In this document: piece by piece, positions 1-7,166 of the stretch | Layout of the letters: each line of letters starts with the position of its first letter | Position numbering within the stretch: position 1 is the stretch's first letter | Assembly (NCBI GenBank): GCA_004356415.1 | Contig: SMWN01000154.1 | Coordinates: forward strand, 1-7,208 | Direction of reading: 5' to 3' | Source of the DNA: Gammaproteobacteria bacterium | Lineage (GTDB): Bacteria > Pseudomonadota > Gammaproteobacteria > Eutrophobiales > Eutrophobiaceae | Length of the DNA stretch: 7,208 bases | Translations under genes and position numbers: made by a program | Notes under the pieces: generated by a model | Databases searched by the model: none | What the model saw: the letters and a program-made list of their open reading frames with translations, nothing else | Told to the model about the DNA's origin: nothing

Positions 1-3000
1 CCATTACAGGGTGTTACCACTGTACATTGCGAAGTTGCTGAACCAGTGAAGAAACCCTATCGCGATCTCCATTTATTTGAAACCAATCCACCCAAAGAAA
101 TTACTTTTTATAGCGGTGTCCTGGGTAAAACCTATAAAGTCACTCGTGACAGTGCGGCTGATTCCATTGTTGAACAGGCAATACAGCCTTTCGATTACAC
201 AAAAGTGATTCAATCAGCTTACGCGGATGGTGTCCGTGTTTTTATTGAGATGGGGCCAGGTGCAACCTGTAGCAGAATGATCGATCAAATCCTTGATGAT
301 AAACTACATATTGCAAAAGCGATCTGCGTCAAAAATCAGGACAGTGTCTCGTGTGTCTTGCATTGTCTGGGGCAATTAATTGCCGAACATGTGCAGGTTG
401 ATACTAGTCCCTTGTATGAAGTTAGAGAGCTTAAACATGGAGTAAAACCAGCTGTAACCATTACCGTTCCAACGGGCGCGCAGCGTTTTAACATTCCACC
501 ACTGCCACAGCCCAGCACTGCCGATGTTCATGATGCAAATAATGTCGAACAGATATCAAAGGTTTCGCCTACACCTGAAAATACTAATAACGTGCACTTG
601 TTAAAACCTGTGATAGAACAAATGCAGTTAACAGAAGCAGCCAGGGCAGAAGCACAGGAAACTTTTTTGCGTGTCTCCAATGGGCTTACAGAAACATTAG
701 GCCAGGCACTGGAAATGCAAATGCAACTCCTAAAATCTTCATCAACAAGCAAGGATTTTCGTGCGAGCTCAAGGAAGCACCGCACGGAGAACCGAAATAT
801 ACAACTAGTACATGAGGATTCGAGTACGGAGCTGACGCAGAGATCGCACGAAAATACAGCTTGTTTGTTCGATAGAGATCAATGTATGGAGATCGCTATA
901 GGCTCTATTGGCAAAGTCCTGGGGCCAAAATTTGCGGATATCGACCAACACCCAAGTCGCGTACGCCTGCCAGATGAACCGCTCATGTTGGTGGATAGAA
1001 TTATAGAAATTCATGGCGAGCCGGATTCTTTATCCGCTAATCTTTCAACCACTGGCAGCCTCATTACCGAACATGATATCTTGCTCGGTGCCTGGTATCT
1101 GGATGGTGGACGAATGCCAACATGTATTGCCGTCGAAGCAGGGCAAGCGGATCTGTTTTTATCGGGCTATCTGGGCATCGATCACATTACTAAAGGCTTG
1201 GCGGTTTACCGTTTACTCGATGCAAAGATTACCTTCCACGGCCCCTTACCTAAACCAGGTGAGGCCGTCCGTTACAACATTCATATCGATCAGTTCTTCA
1301 AACAGAATGAAACCTATCTCTTCCGTTTTCATTTTGAAGGGACGGTGAATGGACAGCCTCTACTGACCATGACAGAAGGCTGTGCCGGGTTTTTTACACA
1401 AGAGGAACTGGATGCGGGCAAAGGTATTGTACTGACAGGCCTGGAAACACGTCCACAAACTGGCAAACGCCCGGATGACTGGCGAGCCCCTGTGCCCATG
1501 CAAGTTGAATCCTACAATGATGAACAACTCAATGCGCTAAGGCAGGGTAAACTTTGCGATTGCTTTGGAGAAGTCTTCTCCAATTTGAATTTAAGCAAGC
1601 CCGCTGGACTGCCCGGTGGCCGCATGACACTGGTGCATCGTATTTTGAAACTTGATCCCAACGCCGGACGTTTTGGCCTCGGTCAAATCACCGGCGAAGC
1701 AGATATTCACCCGGATGACTGGTTTCTGACCTGCCACTTCTCGGATGATCAGGTCATGCCCGGCACACTCATGTACGAATGTTGTCTGCACACCTTGCGC
1801 GTCTATCTATTGCGCATGGGCTGGGTGGGCGAACAGAATGAAATTATATACGAACCTGTGATCGGCGAAATCAGTCACCTCAAATGTCGTGGACAAGTCA
1901 TCGAGTCAACGAAAAAGGTGCAATACGAAATCACACTGAAAGAAATCGGCTACAAGGATGGACACGGGACACCTTATGTCCTGGCAGATGCGTTGATGAC
2001 TGCAGATGGCAAACCAATCGTACAAATGAATAATATGTCTGTTCAACTGAGTGGTTTGGACAGACAAAAAATTGAAAGCTGTTGGCAAGATCAAATCATC
2101 AAACAGCTGGTAAAACAAACAGCAAGCAAACATATCTTATTCGATTTTGATTCCATCTATGCTTTTGCGGCCGGAAAACCTTCCGAAGCGTTTGGTGATC
2201 GCTATAAGGTATTCGATGAAGAACGAAAAATTGCCCGCTTGCCGAGACCGCCTTATCAATTTCTTGATCGCATCACCTCCATTGAAAATTGCGAGCCATG
2301 GCAACTCAAAGCAGGGGGCATTATCGAAGCTGAATACGATGTGCCGGTTGACGCCTGGTATTTTCAGGAAGACAGACAAGCACGGTTGCCTTTTGCCGTG
2401 CTGCTTGAAGTTGCCTTGCAACCTTGTGGTTGGCTGGCAGCTTATCTGGGTTCGGCACTCACCAGTGACATCGATTTGTCATTCAGAAATCTTGGTGGGA
2501 ATGGCACGCAATTGATATCCGTTACACCGGAAACAGGTACTCTAACGACCCAAATAAAAATCACCAATGTCTCGCAATCCGGCGGCATGATTATTCAAAA
2601 TTATGACATGGAAATCCGTTGTGATGCTGGTATCGTTTACCAGGGTGATACGTATTTTGGTTTCTTCTCCAAACAATCGCTGGCCGATCAGGTCGGTATC
2701 AGAGAGTCCACACCGTATGAACCTGATGCAACTTCAGTCGCACGCGGGACATCATTCCCTTACCCTGATACTGCGCCTTATCCAGACAACATGATGCGCA
2801 TGATCAGTCATGTCAGTCTGTTTGATCCACAAGGTGGGCCAAATGGTCTGGGCTTCATAAGGGGGACGACAGAGGTGAATGCTGACTCATGGTTCTTCCA
2901 GGCCCACTTTTATGAAGATCCGGTTTGGCCAGGTTCGCTGGGCCTGGAGTCATTCATACAGCTCTTGAAAGTTGTCGCCATTGAACAATGGGGTCCGGAA

Positions 3001-3219
3001 GAAAACCCGGAGCAATGTGAGTTTGAAGTCATGGCACTCAACGAAACCCACCACTGGATCTATCGTGGCCAAATCATCCCAAAAGACGAAAAAGTGACCG
3101 TTCAGGCAATGATTACAGAAATTGATCATGAAAAGAAATTATTGCGAGCAGATGGTTTTTTGACCGTAGACGGCCGAATTATCTATCAGATGAACGACTT
3201 TGCGCTCAGAATCACATAG
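1..3219 (+). CDS. PUFA-synthase-type multidomain subunit (AT end, then two double-hotdog dehydratases), 5' partial
   Basis: Builds acyl chains in a Pfa-type iterative synthase. The frame is open to base 1, so the ATG at 46 is internal. Numbering codon 1 at base 1 gives 1072 residues. Residues 1-100 are the C-terminal end of a malonyl/acyltransferase domain (VFIEMGPG at 80-87). Residues 125-290 are a low-complexity linker with an Ala/Glu/Gln-rich helical stretch. Residues 290-690 are dehydratase 1: a pseudo-hotdog with AVEAGQADL and no His (E379), then an active-type hotdog with CHFSDDQVMPG (H579, E593). Residues 715-1072 are dehydratase 2: a pseudo-hotdog (E803 in LLEVALQP), then AHFYEDPVWPGSLGLE (H969, E983). 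His and acid are 14 residues apart in both, as in FabA. The dehydratase part closely resembles PfaC as I remember it. AT upstream of DH-DH is unlike Shewanella PfaC and recalls myxobacterial Pfa3, but without the terminal AGPAT domain. Ketosynthase domains are expected upstream. The family is secure; the exact product is inferred. Confidence 0.9.
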   Translation, partial: PLQGVTTVHCEVAEPVKKPYRDLHLFETNPPKEITFYSGVLGKTYKVTRDSAADSIVEQAIQPFDYTKVIQSAYADGVRVFIEMGPGATCSRMIDQILDDKLHIAKAICVKNQDSVSCVLHCLGQLIAEHVQVDTSPLYEVRELKHGVKPAVTITVPTGAQRFNIPPLPQPSTADVHDANNVEQISKVSPTPENTNNVHLLKPVIEQMQLTEAARAEAQETFLRVSNGLTETLGQALEMQMQLLKSSSTSKDFRASSRKHRTENRNIQLVHEDSSTELTQRSHENTACLFDRDQCMEIAIGSIGKVLGPKFADIDQHPSRVRLPDEPLMLVDRIIEIHGEPDSLSANLSTTGSLITEHDILLGAWYLDGGRMPTCIAVEAGQADLFLSGYLGIDHITKGLAVYRLLDAKITFHGPLPKPGEAVRYNIHIDQFFKQNETYLFRFHFEGTVNGQPLLTMTEGCAGFFTQEELDAGKGIVLTGLETRPQTGKRPDDWRAPVPMQVESYNDEQLNALRQGKLCDCFGEVFSNLNLSKPAGLPGGRMTLVHRILKLDPNAGRFGLGQITGEADIHPDDWFLTCHFSDDQVMPGTLMYECCLHTLRVYLLRMGWVGEQNEIIYEPVIGEISHLKCRGQVIESTKKVQYEITLKEIGYKDGHGTPYVLADALMTADGKPIVQMNNMSVQLSGLDRQKIESCWQDQIIKQLVKQTASKHILFDFDSIYAFAAGKPSEAFGDRYKVFDEERKIARLPRPPYQFLDRITSIENCEPWQLKAGGIIEAEYDVPVDAWYFQEDRQARLPFAVLLEVALQPCGWLAAYLGSALTSDIDLSFRNLGGNGTQLISVTPETGTLTTQIKITNVSQSGGMIIQNYDMEIRCDAGIVYQGDTYFGFFSKQSLADQVGIRESTPYEPDATSVARGTSFPYPDTAPYPDNMMRMISHVSLFDPQGGPNGLGFIRGTTEVNADSWFFQAHFYEDPVWPGSLGLESFIQLLKVVAIEQWGPEENPEQCEFEVMALNETHHWIYRGQIIPKDEKVTVQAMITEIDHEKKLLRADGFLTVDGRIIYQMNDFALRIT

Positions 3220-3234
3220 AATGGCCTGTTAATG
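3217..3234 (+). other. Same-frame TAG junction between the synthase gene and oleA
   Basis: The synthase ends at TAG (3217-3219). The next codons in that same frame are AAT GGC CTG TTA and then the ATG of oleA (3232), so only one amber codon separates the two reading frames. No clear Shine-Dalgarno sequence lies before this ATG, because the upstream bases are gaatggcctgtta. OleA translation is therefore probably coupled to termination of the synthase. Occasional readthrough would give a synthase-OleA fusion, but that is only a possibility. Confidence 0.6.
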
Positions 3235-4431
3235 AAATATTCTCGCGTACATATGGAGTCCATCGGTTACGAGCTGCCGCCTGTTGTGGTCACCTCGGAC
3301 GATCTCGAGTCCCGCCTGATGCCTATGTATGACGAATTGCATATTGCTCCGGGTCAGATTGAGGCACTCACTGGTATCAGTGAACGTCGCTGGTGGGAAG
3401 AAGGCCATATGCTGTCTGATGGCGCCGCAACAGCAGCGCGCAAGGCACTGGAACAATCCAACGTTAAAGCGCAAGAGATTGAGGCACTCATCTACACCGG
3501 CGTTTGCAGGGAGAATTTCGAACCAGCGACTGCTTGTGCCGTGGCTGCACAGTTAGGCATCAAAGATGATGCCAACATTTATGACATTTCCAACGCCTGC
3601 CTCGGTGTCATGAATGGCATTATCGATATTGCCAACCGCATTGAATTAAAACAGATCCGCGCTGGCATGGTGGTCTCCTGTGAAACTTCAAGGGAAATCG
3701 TTGAAATCATGATCGAGCGCATGCTGAAAGAAAGAACCATGGATATGTTTAGTAATTCTTTAGCGACACTGACTGGTGGCTCGGGTGCGGCAGCTGTGCT
3801 ACTTACTGACGGATCATTTGAAAATAATAAAACACACAAACTTCTAGGTGGCGCCAATCAATCTGCACCGGAATATCACAAGCTTTGTCGCTGGGGTGTG
3901 ACCCTGTCACCAGTAGCTTTAGGTGAACTCATGTTTTCGCCGGATAAATTACTTGCCGCCATTGATCAGGTCATGGAGCCTGATGCCCTGCCAAGTGCAG
4001 TCAAAGATATCATGAACAGTAATAAAATCCCCCCCGTACTTGCCAGCATAATGCCTTCCCAGAAATTGCCGGATGCACTCATAGAATTTATGTCGACAGA
4101 TTCTGTTGCCGTGTTAAAACATGGAGCCAAGCTAGGTGTCAAAACCTGGGGTTCTTTTTTGACAAAAATGGGCTGGGCAAGAGATCAGGTCGACAAGGTG
4201 ATTTGTCATCAAGTGGGGGAAGGCCACAGAGATACCATATTAAAAGAATTGGGCATTGACCCGGCAAAAGATTTCAGTACCTATCAATACCTGGGCAACA
4301 TCGGCACAGTGTCGGTACCACTCACTGCTGCCATCGCAGAACAACGTCAATTTCTCAAGCCAGGGGATCGCGTTAGCTTTCTCGGTATCGGCAGTGGCCT
4401 AAATTGCCTGATGCTCGGTTGGGAATGGTAG
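3232..4431 (+). CDS. oleA: OleA, head-to-head acyl-thioester condensing enzyme (thiolase fold)
   Basis: Catalyses non-decarboxylative Claisen condensation of two fatty acyl thioesters to a 2-alkyl-3-ketoacid, the first step of olefin synthesis; cytosolic. The nucleophile is C123 in SNACLG. H326 (ICHQVG) and N356 (LGNIGT) complete the Cys-His-Asn triad. E97 in the EPAT motif lies 26 residues before the Cys, matching the catalytic Glu117/Cys143 spacing of Xanthomonas campestris OleA. The start MKYSRV and the end FLGIGSGLNCLMLG are typical of Shewanella-like OleA. The His-Asn spacing (30) is canonical, but Cys-His is 203 against 142 in Xanthomonas. The excess is a five-copy 13-14 residue repeat at residues 226-291. 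The protein has 399 residues against a usual 340-350. The gene lies 12 bp after the synthase gene and the start has no clear ribosome site. It is distinguished from FabH by the EPAT glutamate and by its ole neighbours. Confidence 0.95.
   Translation: MKYSRVHMESIGYELPPVVVTSDDLESRLMPMYDELHIAPGQIEALTGISERRWWEEGHMLSDGAATAARKALEQSNVKAQEIEALIYTGVCRENFEPATACAVAAQLGIKDDANIYDISNACLGVMNGIIDIANRIELKQIRAGMVVSCETSREIVEIMIERMLKERTMDMFSNSLATLTGGSGAAAVLLTDGSFENNKTHKLLGGANQSAPEYHKLCRWGVTLSPVALGELMFSPDKLLAAIDQVMEPDALPSAVKDIMNSNKIPPVLASIMPSQKLPDALIEFMSTDSVAVLKHGAKLGVKTWGSFLTKMGWARDQVDKVICHQVGEGHRDTILKELGIDPAKDFSTYQYLGNIGTVSVPLTAAIAEQRQFLKPGDRVSFLGIGSGLNCLMLGWEW
3907..4104 (+). repeat. Five tandem 13-14 residue repeats inside OleA
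   Basis: Five copies sit end to end at OleA residues 226-291: SPVALGELMFSPDK, LLAAIDQVMEPDA, LPSAVKDIMNSNK, IPPVLASIMPSQK and LPDALIEFMSTDS. The anchoring Met codons are at 3931, 3973, 4012, 4051 and 4090, spaced 42, 39, 39 and 39 bases. The consensus is roughly (L/I)P-x-A-(I/V/L)-x-x-(I/F/V)-M-x-S-x-K. Each copy looks like a short amphipathic helix opened by Pro. The DNA of the copies has diverged strongly, so the amplification is old or constrained at protein level. Ordinary OleA appears, from memory, to keep only the equivalent of the last copy (an x-x-F-M-x-T-D-A segment). The function is unknown. Confidence 0.85.
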
Positions 4432-4489
4432 AGTATTCTTTACGGCCAAAAAGCCCGCTTCATCGTTAACCAAATCGAGTTCCCCGTAG

Positions 4490-5380
4490 ATGGATTACCC
4501 GGATTATTCATTTGATCGGCATTACCATTTTGTGAAAGGTCTGCGTCTGCATTATCTTGATGAGGGCAACAAGGAAAACAATCCAATTGTAATGGTACAC
4601 GGTAATCCAAGCTGGTCTTTCTATTACCGGAAACTGGTACTTGCCTTGCGTGAACACCATCGTTGCATTGTCCCGGATCATATTGGCATGGGTTTATCTG
4701 ATAAACCAGATGATGAATCCTATCACTTCACACTGGATCAACGCGTCAACGATCTTGAATCATTGCTTGATCATTTGGATGTCACAGACAACATCACGTT
4801 GGTGGTACATGACTGGGGAGGGATGATCGGGATGGCCTATGCCACACGCTATCCGCAAAGAATAAAGCGGCTGGTTATTTTAAATACTTCAGCCTTTCAT
4901 TTGCCTGAAGAAAAATCTGTTCCCTGGCAACTCAAACTCAGTCGCATTCCTGTGGTCGGCGCTATCCTGAATCAGGGCTTGAATATTTTTGCTCGTAGTG
5001 CCGTCAAACTATGTGTCACACGCACACCAATGCTACCGGAGATTGCCGCAGCTTATCTTGCGCCCTACGATACCTGGTCACATCGACGTGCCATAAAGAA
5101 ATTTGTGTTTGATATACCACTCAAACCAGGGCACACATCCTATCTGACAGTCGATCGGGTAGACAAAGCAATCGGACAGTTTTCGAATATTCCCATGTTG
5201 GTTTGCTGGGGTATGAAAGACTTTGTCTTCGATGTTTGTTTTCTCAAAGAATGGGAGAAGCGCTTTCCCGAGGCCAAGATTCATCGCTTTGAAGATGTTG
5301 GGCATTATATTCTTGAGGATGCACCTGATGATGTGATCCCTTTAGTAAAACAGTTTCTTCAAGAACATCCTTTGCAATAA
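4490..5380 (+). CDS. oleB: OleB, beta-lactone decarboxylase (alpha/beta hydrolase, haloalkane-dehalogenase-like)
   Basis: Removes CO2 from the cis-beta-lactone made by OleC to give the cis-olefin. The 296-residue protein is a single alpha/beta-hydrolase domain of the haloalkane dehalogenase branch. HGNPSW (residues 37-42) gives the oxyanion/halide-site Asn (N39). VVHDWGG gives the nucleophile D108 with the adjacent W109. D244 in WGMKD is the likely catalytic acid and H272 in VGHYILED the base. These positions match the dehalogenase layout closely, and automated annotation may call it a dehalogenase; the place between oleA and oleC argues for OleB. A cap domain follows at about residues 135-215. 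The ATG is fixed because a TAG (4487-4489) directly precedes it in frame. No good ribosome site is visible in the 58-bp spacer. It is a stand-alone gene, not the oleBC fusion found in some other bacteria. Confidence 0.92.
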   Translation: MDYPDYSFDRHYHFVKGLRLHYLDEGNKENNPIVMVHGNPSWSFYYRKLVLALREHHRCIVPDHIGMGLSDKPDDESYHFTLDQRVNDLESLLDHLDVTDNITLVVHDWGGMIGMAYATRYPQRIKRLVILNTSAFHLPEEKSVPWQLKLSRIPVVGAILNQGLNIFARSAVKLCVTRTPMLPEIAAAYLAPYDTWSHRRAIKKFVFDIPLKPGHTSYLTVDRVDKAIGQFSNIPMLVCWGMKDFVFDVCFLKEWEKRFPEAKIHRFEDVGHYILEDAPDDVIPLVKQFLQEHPLQ

Positions 5381-5447
5381 ACATTCTTTGGCAATAGCAT
5401 GATCCATCAGCCGATGAATAAAGGTCTACGTAAGCTTTGTTTTCGCT

Positions 5448-7166
5448 ATGGCTGAAAATAAAATGATGCATTCTTCTAACATCGCCTCGCACTTACCGAC
5501 CATTGCAAAATTGCAACCGGATACTCTGGCTGTTGCTGTTCAAAAAAGCGGTAAGCAATATACCTATCGTCAACTTGACAAGGCCAGCGACCTTATTGCA
5601 AAAGGCTTGCAAGCAACAGGGATTGGCAAAGGCATTCGTACTGTTTTAATGGTTACGCCAGGCCTCGACTTCTTTGCACTGGTGTTTGCAATATTCAAAG
5701 TTGGCGCAGTCATGGTGGCGGTCGACCCAGGCATGGGGATAAAAAATCTAGGTAAGTGCCTGACAGAGGCAGAGCCTGAGGTCTTTATCGGTAGCAGGAA
5801 GGCACACCTTGCACGTAGATTGTTCGGCTGGGCTAGAAAAACAATCAAAACAAATATCATTGTTGACCCAAGTTTCATACCGAAGATTATTTATGGTCGA
5901 CAGTGCAAAAGCCTGGCAGACATCAAGCATCAGGGTGCTGACAATGATGAAACTATATCCCAAAACATAACTAATCACACACAAGCCGATGATATGGCTG
6001 CGATCCTGTTTACCAGTGGCAGCACGGGCGTTCCAAAAGGGGTCATCTATACGCATGCCAATTTCACGGCGCAAGTCCTTGCATTAAAAAACCTGTATGG
6101 CATTCAGCCAGGTGAGGTTGACCTGTCGACCTTCCCTTTGTTTGCCCTGTTTGCCCCCGCCATGGGCATGACATCCATTGTGCCCGATATGGATTTCACT
6201 CGACCAGGCAGCGTCAATCCGGAAAGAATATTTTCCGCAATAGAACACTATCAGGTCACCACCATGTTTGGTTCACCTGCCCTGTTAAATCGTATGGGTC
6301 GCTATGGCGAACAGCACCATAAAAAACTATCTGGTCTAAAACGTGTCCTTTCTGCGGGGGCTCCCGTCCCGGCGAAGGTAATAAAACGCATTGCTGATAT
6401 GTTGAATGGCCATGCACAAGTGTTCACTCCTTATGGTGCAACTGAATCTTTGCCTGTGAGCTCAATCGGCAGCGATGAGATACTTGTATCAACTTGCCAT
6501 GAGACTGAAAGAGGCAAGGGAATTTGTGTTGGCTTGCCTGTAGACAATATTGATCTGAAAATTATTCGTATCGCTGATATCCCCATCAAAAACTGGAATG
6601 ATGATTTAATCCTGGATCACAACGTCATTGGTGAAATTACGGTTAAAGGGCCTCATGTCACCAGGGCTTATTACAATCGTGAAAGCTCTACAGAATTAGC
6701 CAAGATTATTGACCCTGCCGGTGGATTTTATCATCGCATGGGAGATACGGGCTATCTGGATGAGCAGGGTCGTTTGTGGTTCTGTGGTCGACTAACTCAT
6801 CGTGTTGTCACGAAAAACGAAACTCTGTTTACTATCCCCTGTGAAGGCATCTTCAATACTCACCCAAAAGTTTTTCGTACAGCTCTGGTTGGGATCAAAA
6901 AGCACAAGGGAACAATCCCAGTGATTTGTGTTGAGCTGGAAGAAAAATTTAAAAACGACAACAACGATGATAAGGAAATAATCACAGCGGAGTTGTTAAA
7001 AATTGGTGCTCAGTTTGAACAGACCAAATCCATTCAGCATGTTTTGTTTCATTCTTCTTTCCCGGTAGATATCCGCCACAACGCAAAAATAGGCCGGGAA
7101 AAATTATCTGCCTGGGCCCAGAAAAAAATTATTGGTAAACAAATCGCCGAAAAGAGAATCACATGA
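5448..7166 (+). CDS. oleC: OleC, ATP-dependent beta-lactone synthetase (AMP-binding/ANL superfamily)
   Basis: Adenylates the 2-alkyl-3-hydroxyacid from OleD and closes it to a cis-beta-lactone, the substrate of OleB. The 572 residues show the ANL motifs in order: P-loop TSGSTGVPKG at 189-198, YGATE at 329-333, MGDTGYLD with ribose-binding D433, then CGRLTHRV at the hinge. The C-terminal subdomain has RHNAKIGRE with the likely catalytic K547. The start segment (SNIASHLPTIA) and the VDIRHNAK end are hallmarks of OleC rather than acyl-CoA ligases, as I remember the family. ATG 5448 is the first usable start after an in-frame TGA at 5415; ATGs at 5463 and 5466 are alternatives. No clear ribosome site lies at normal spacing. 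A short Asn/Asp-rich loop (NDNNDD, 6954-6971) interrupts the C-terminal domain. The stop overlaps oleD by four bases. Confidence 0.94.
   Translation: MAENKMMHSSNIASHLPTIAKLQPDTLAVAVQKSGKQYTYRQLDKASDLIAKGLQATGIGKGIRTVLMVTPGLDFFALVFAIFKVGAVMVAVDPGMGIKNLGKCLTEAEPEVFIGSRKAHLARRLFGWARKTIKTNIIVDPSFIPKIIYGRQCKSLADIKHQGADNDETISQNITNHTQADDMAAILFTSGSTGVPKGVIYTHANFTAQVLALKNLYGIQPGEVDLSTFPLFALFAPAMGMTSIVPDMDFTRPGSVNPERIFSAIEHYQVTTMFGSPALLNRMGRYGEQHHKKLSGLKRVLSAGAPVPAKVIKRIADMLNGHAQVFTPYGATESLPVSSIGSDEILVSTCHETERGKGICVGLPVDNIDLKIIRIADIPIKNWNDDLILDHNVIGEITVKGPHVTRAYYNRESSTELAKIIDPAGGFYHRMGDTGYLDEQGRLWFCGRLTHRVVTKNETLFTIPCEGIFNTHPKVFRTALVGIKKHKGTIPVICVELEEKFKNDNNDDKEIITAELLKIGAQFEQTKSIQHVLFHSSFPVDIRHNAKIGREKLSAWAQKKIIGKQIAEKRIT
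7149..7156 (+). promoter_or_regulatory. Purine-rich ribosome binding site for oleD
   Basis: The sequence gaaaagag lies inside the end of oleC and ends 6 bases before the ATG at 7163. It is the best-placed Shine-Dalgarno-like element at any junction in the window and supports the overlapping start. Confidence 0.5.

Noticed and set aside
46..48. ATG at 46 as the start of the first gene
   Set aside because: The same frame is open to base 1 and the preceding residues (VHCEVAEPV) fit an acyltransferase domain, so this is an internal Met in a truncated gene.
3356..3490. Exact 15-base direct repeat agattgaggcactca at 3356-3370 and 3476-3490, 120 bases apart
   Set aside because: Both copies encode IEAL in oleA in the same frame and the flanks do not match; most likely chance or codon preference.
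3579..3857. Minus-strand open frame of 92 codons, and other minus-strand frames such as 5748-6074
   Set aside because: They lie wholly inside well-supported plus-strand genes, have no recognisable domain, and look like complement shadows of those genes.
4432..4489. Possible terminator or promoter in the oleA-oleB spacer
   Set aside because: No stable inverted repeat followed by a T-run and no convincing -35/-10 pair; the 58 bases look like a plain intra-operon gap.
4490..5380. Annotation of oleB as a haloalkane dehalogenase
   Set aside because: The active-site layout does match that family, but OleB belongs to the same branch and its place between oleA and oleC makes beta-lactone decarboxylation far more likely.
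5381..5447. Possible hairpin (catcagccgatg) or promoter in the oleB-oleC spacer
   Set aside because: The stem is only four base pairs with no T-run. The aaagg at 5420-5424 is about 23 bases from the ATG, too far for a normal ribosome site.
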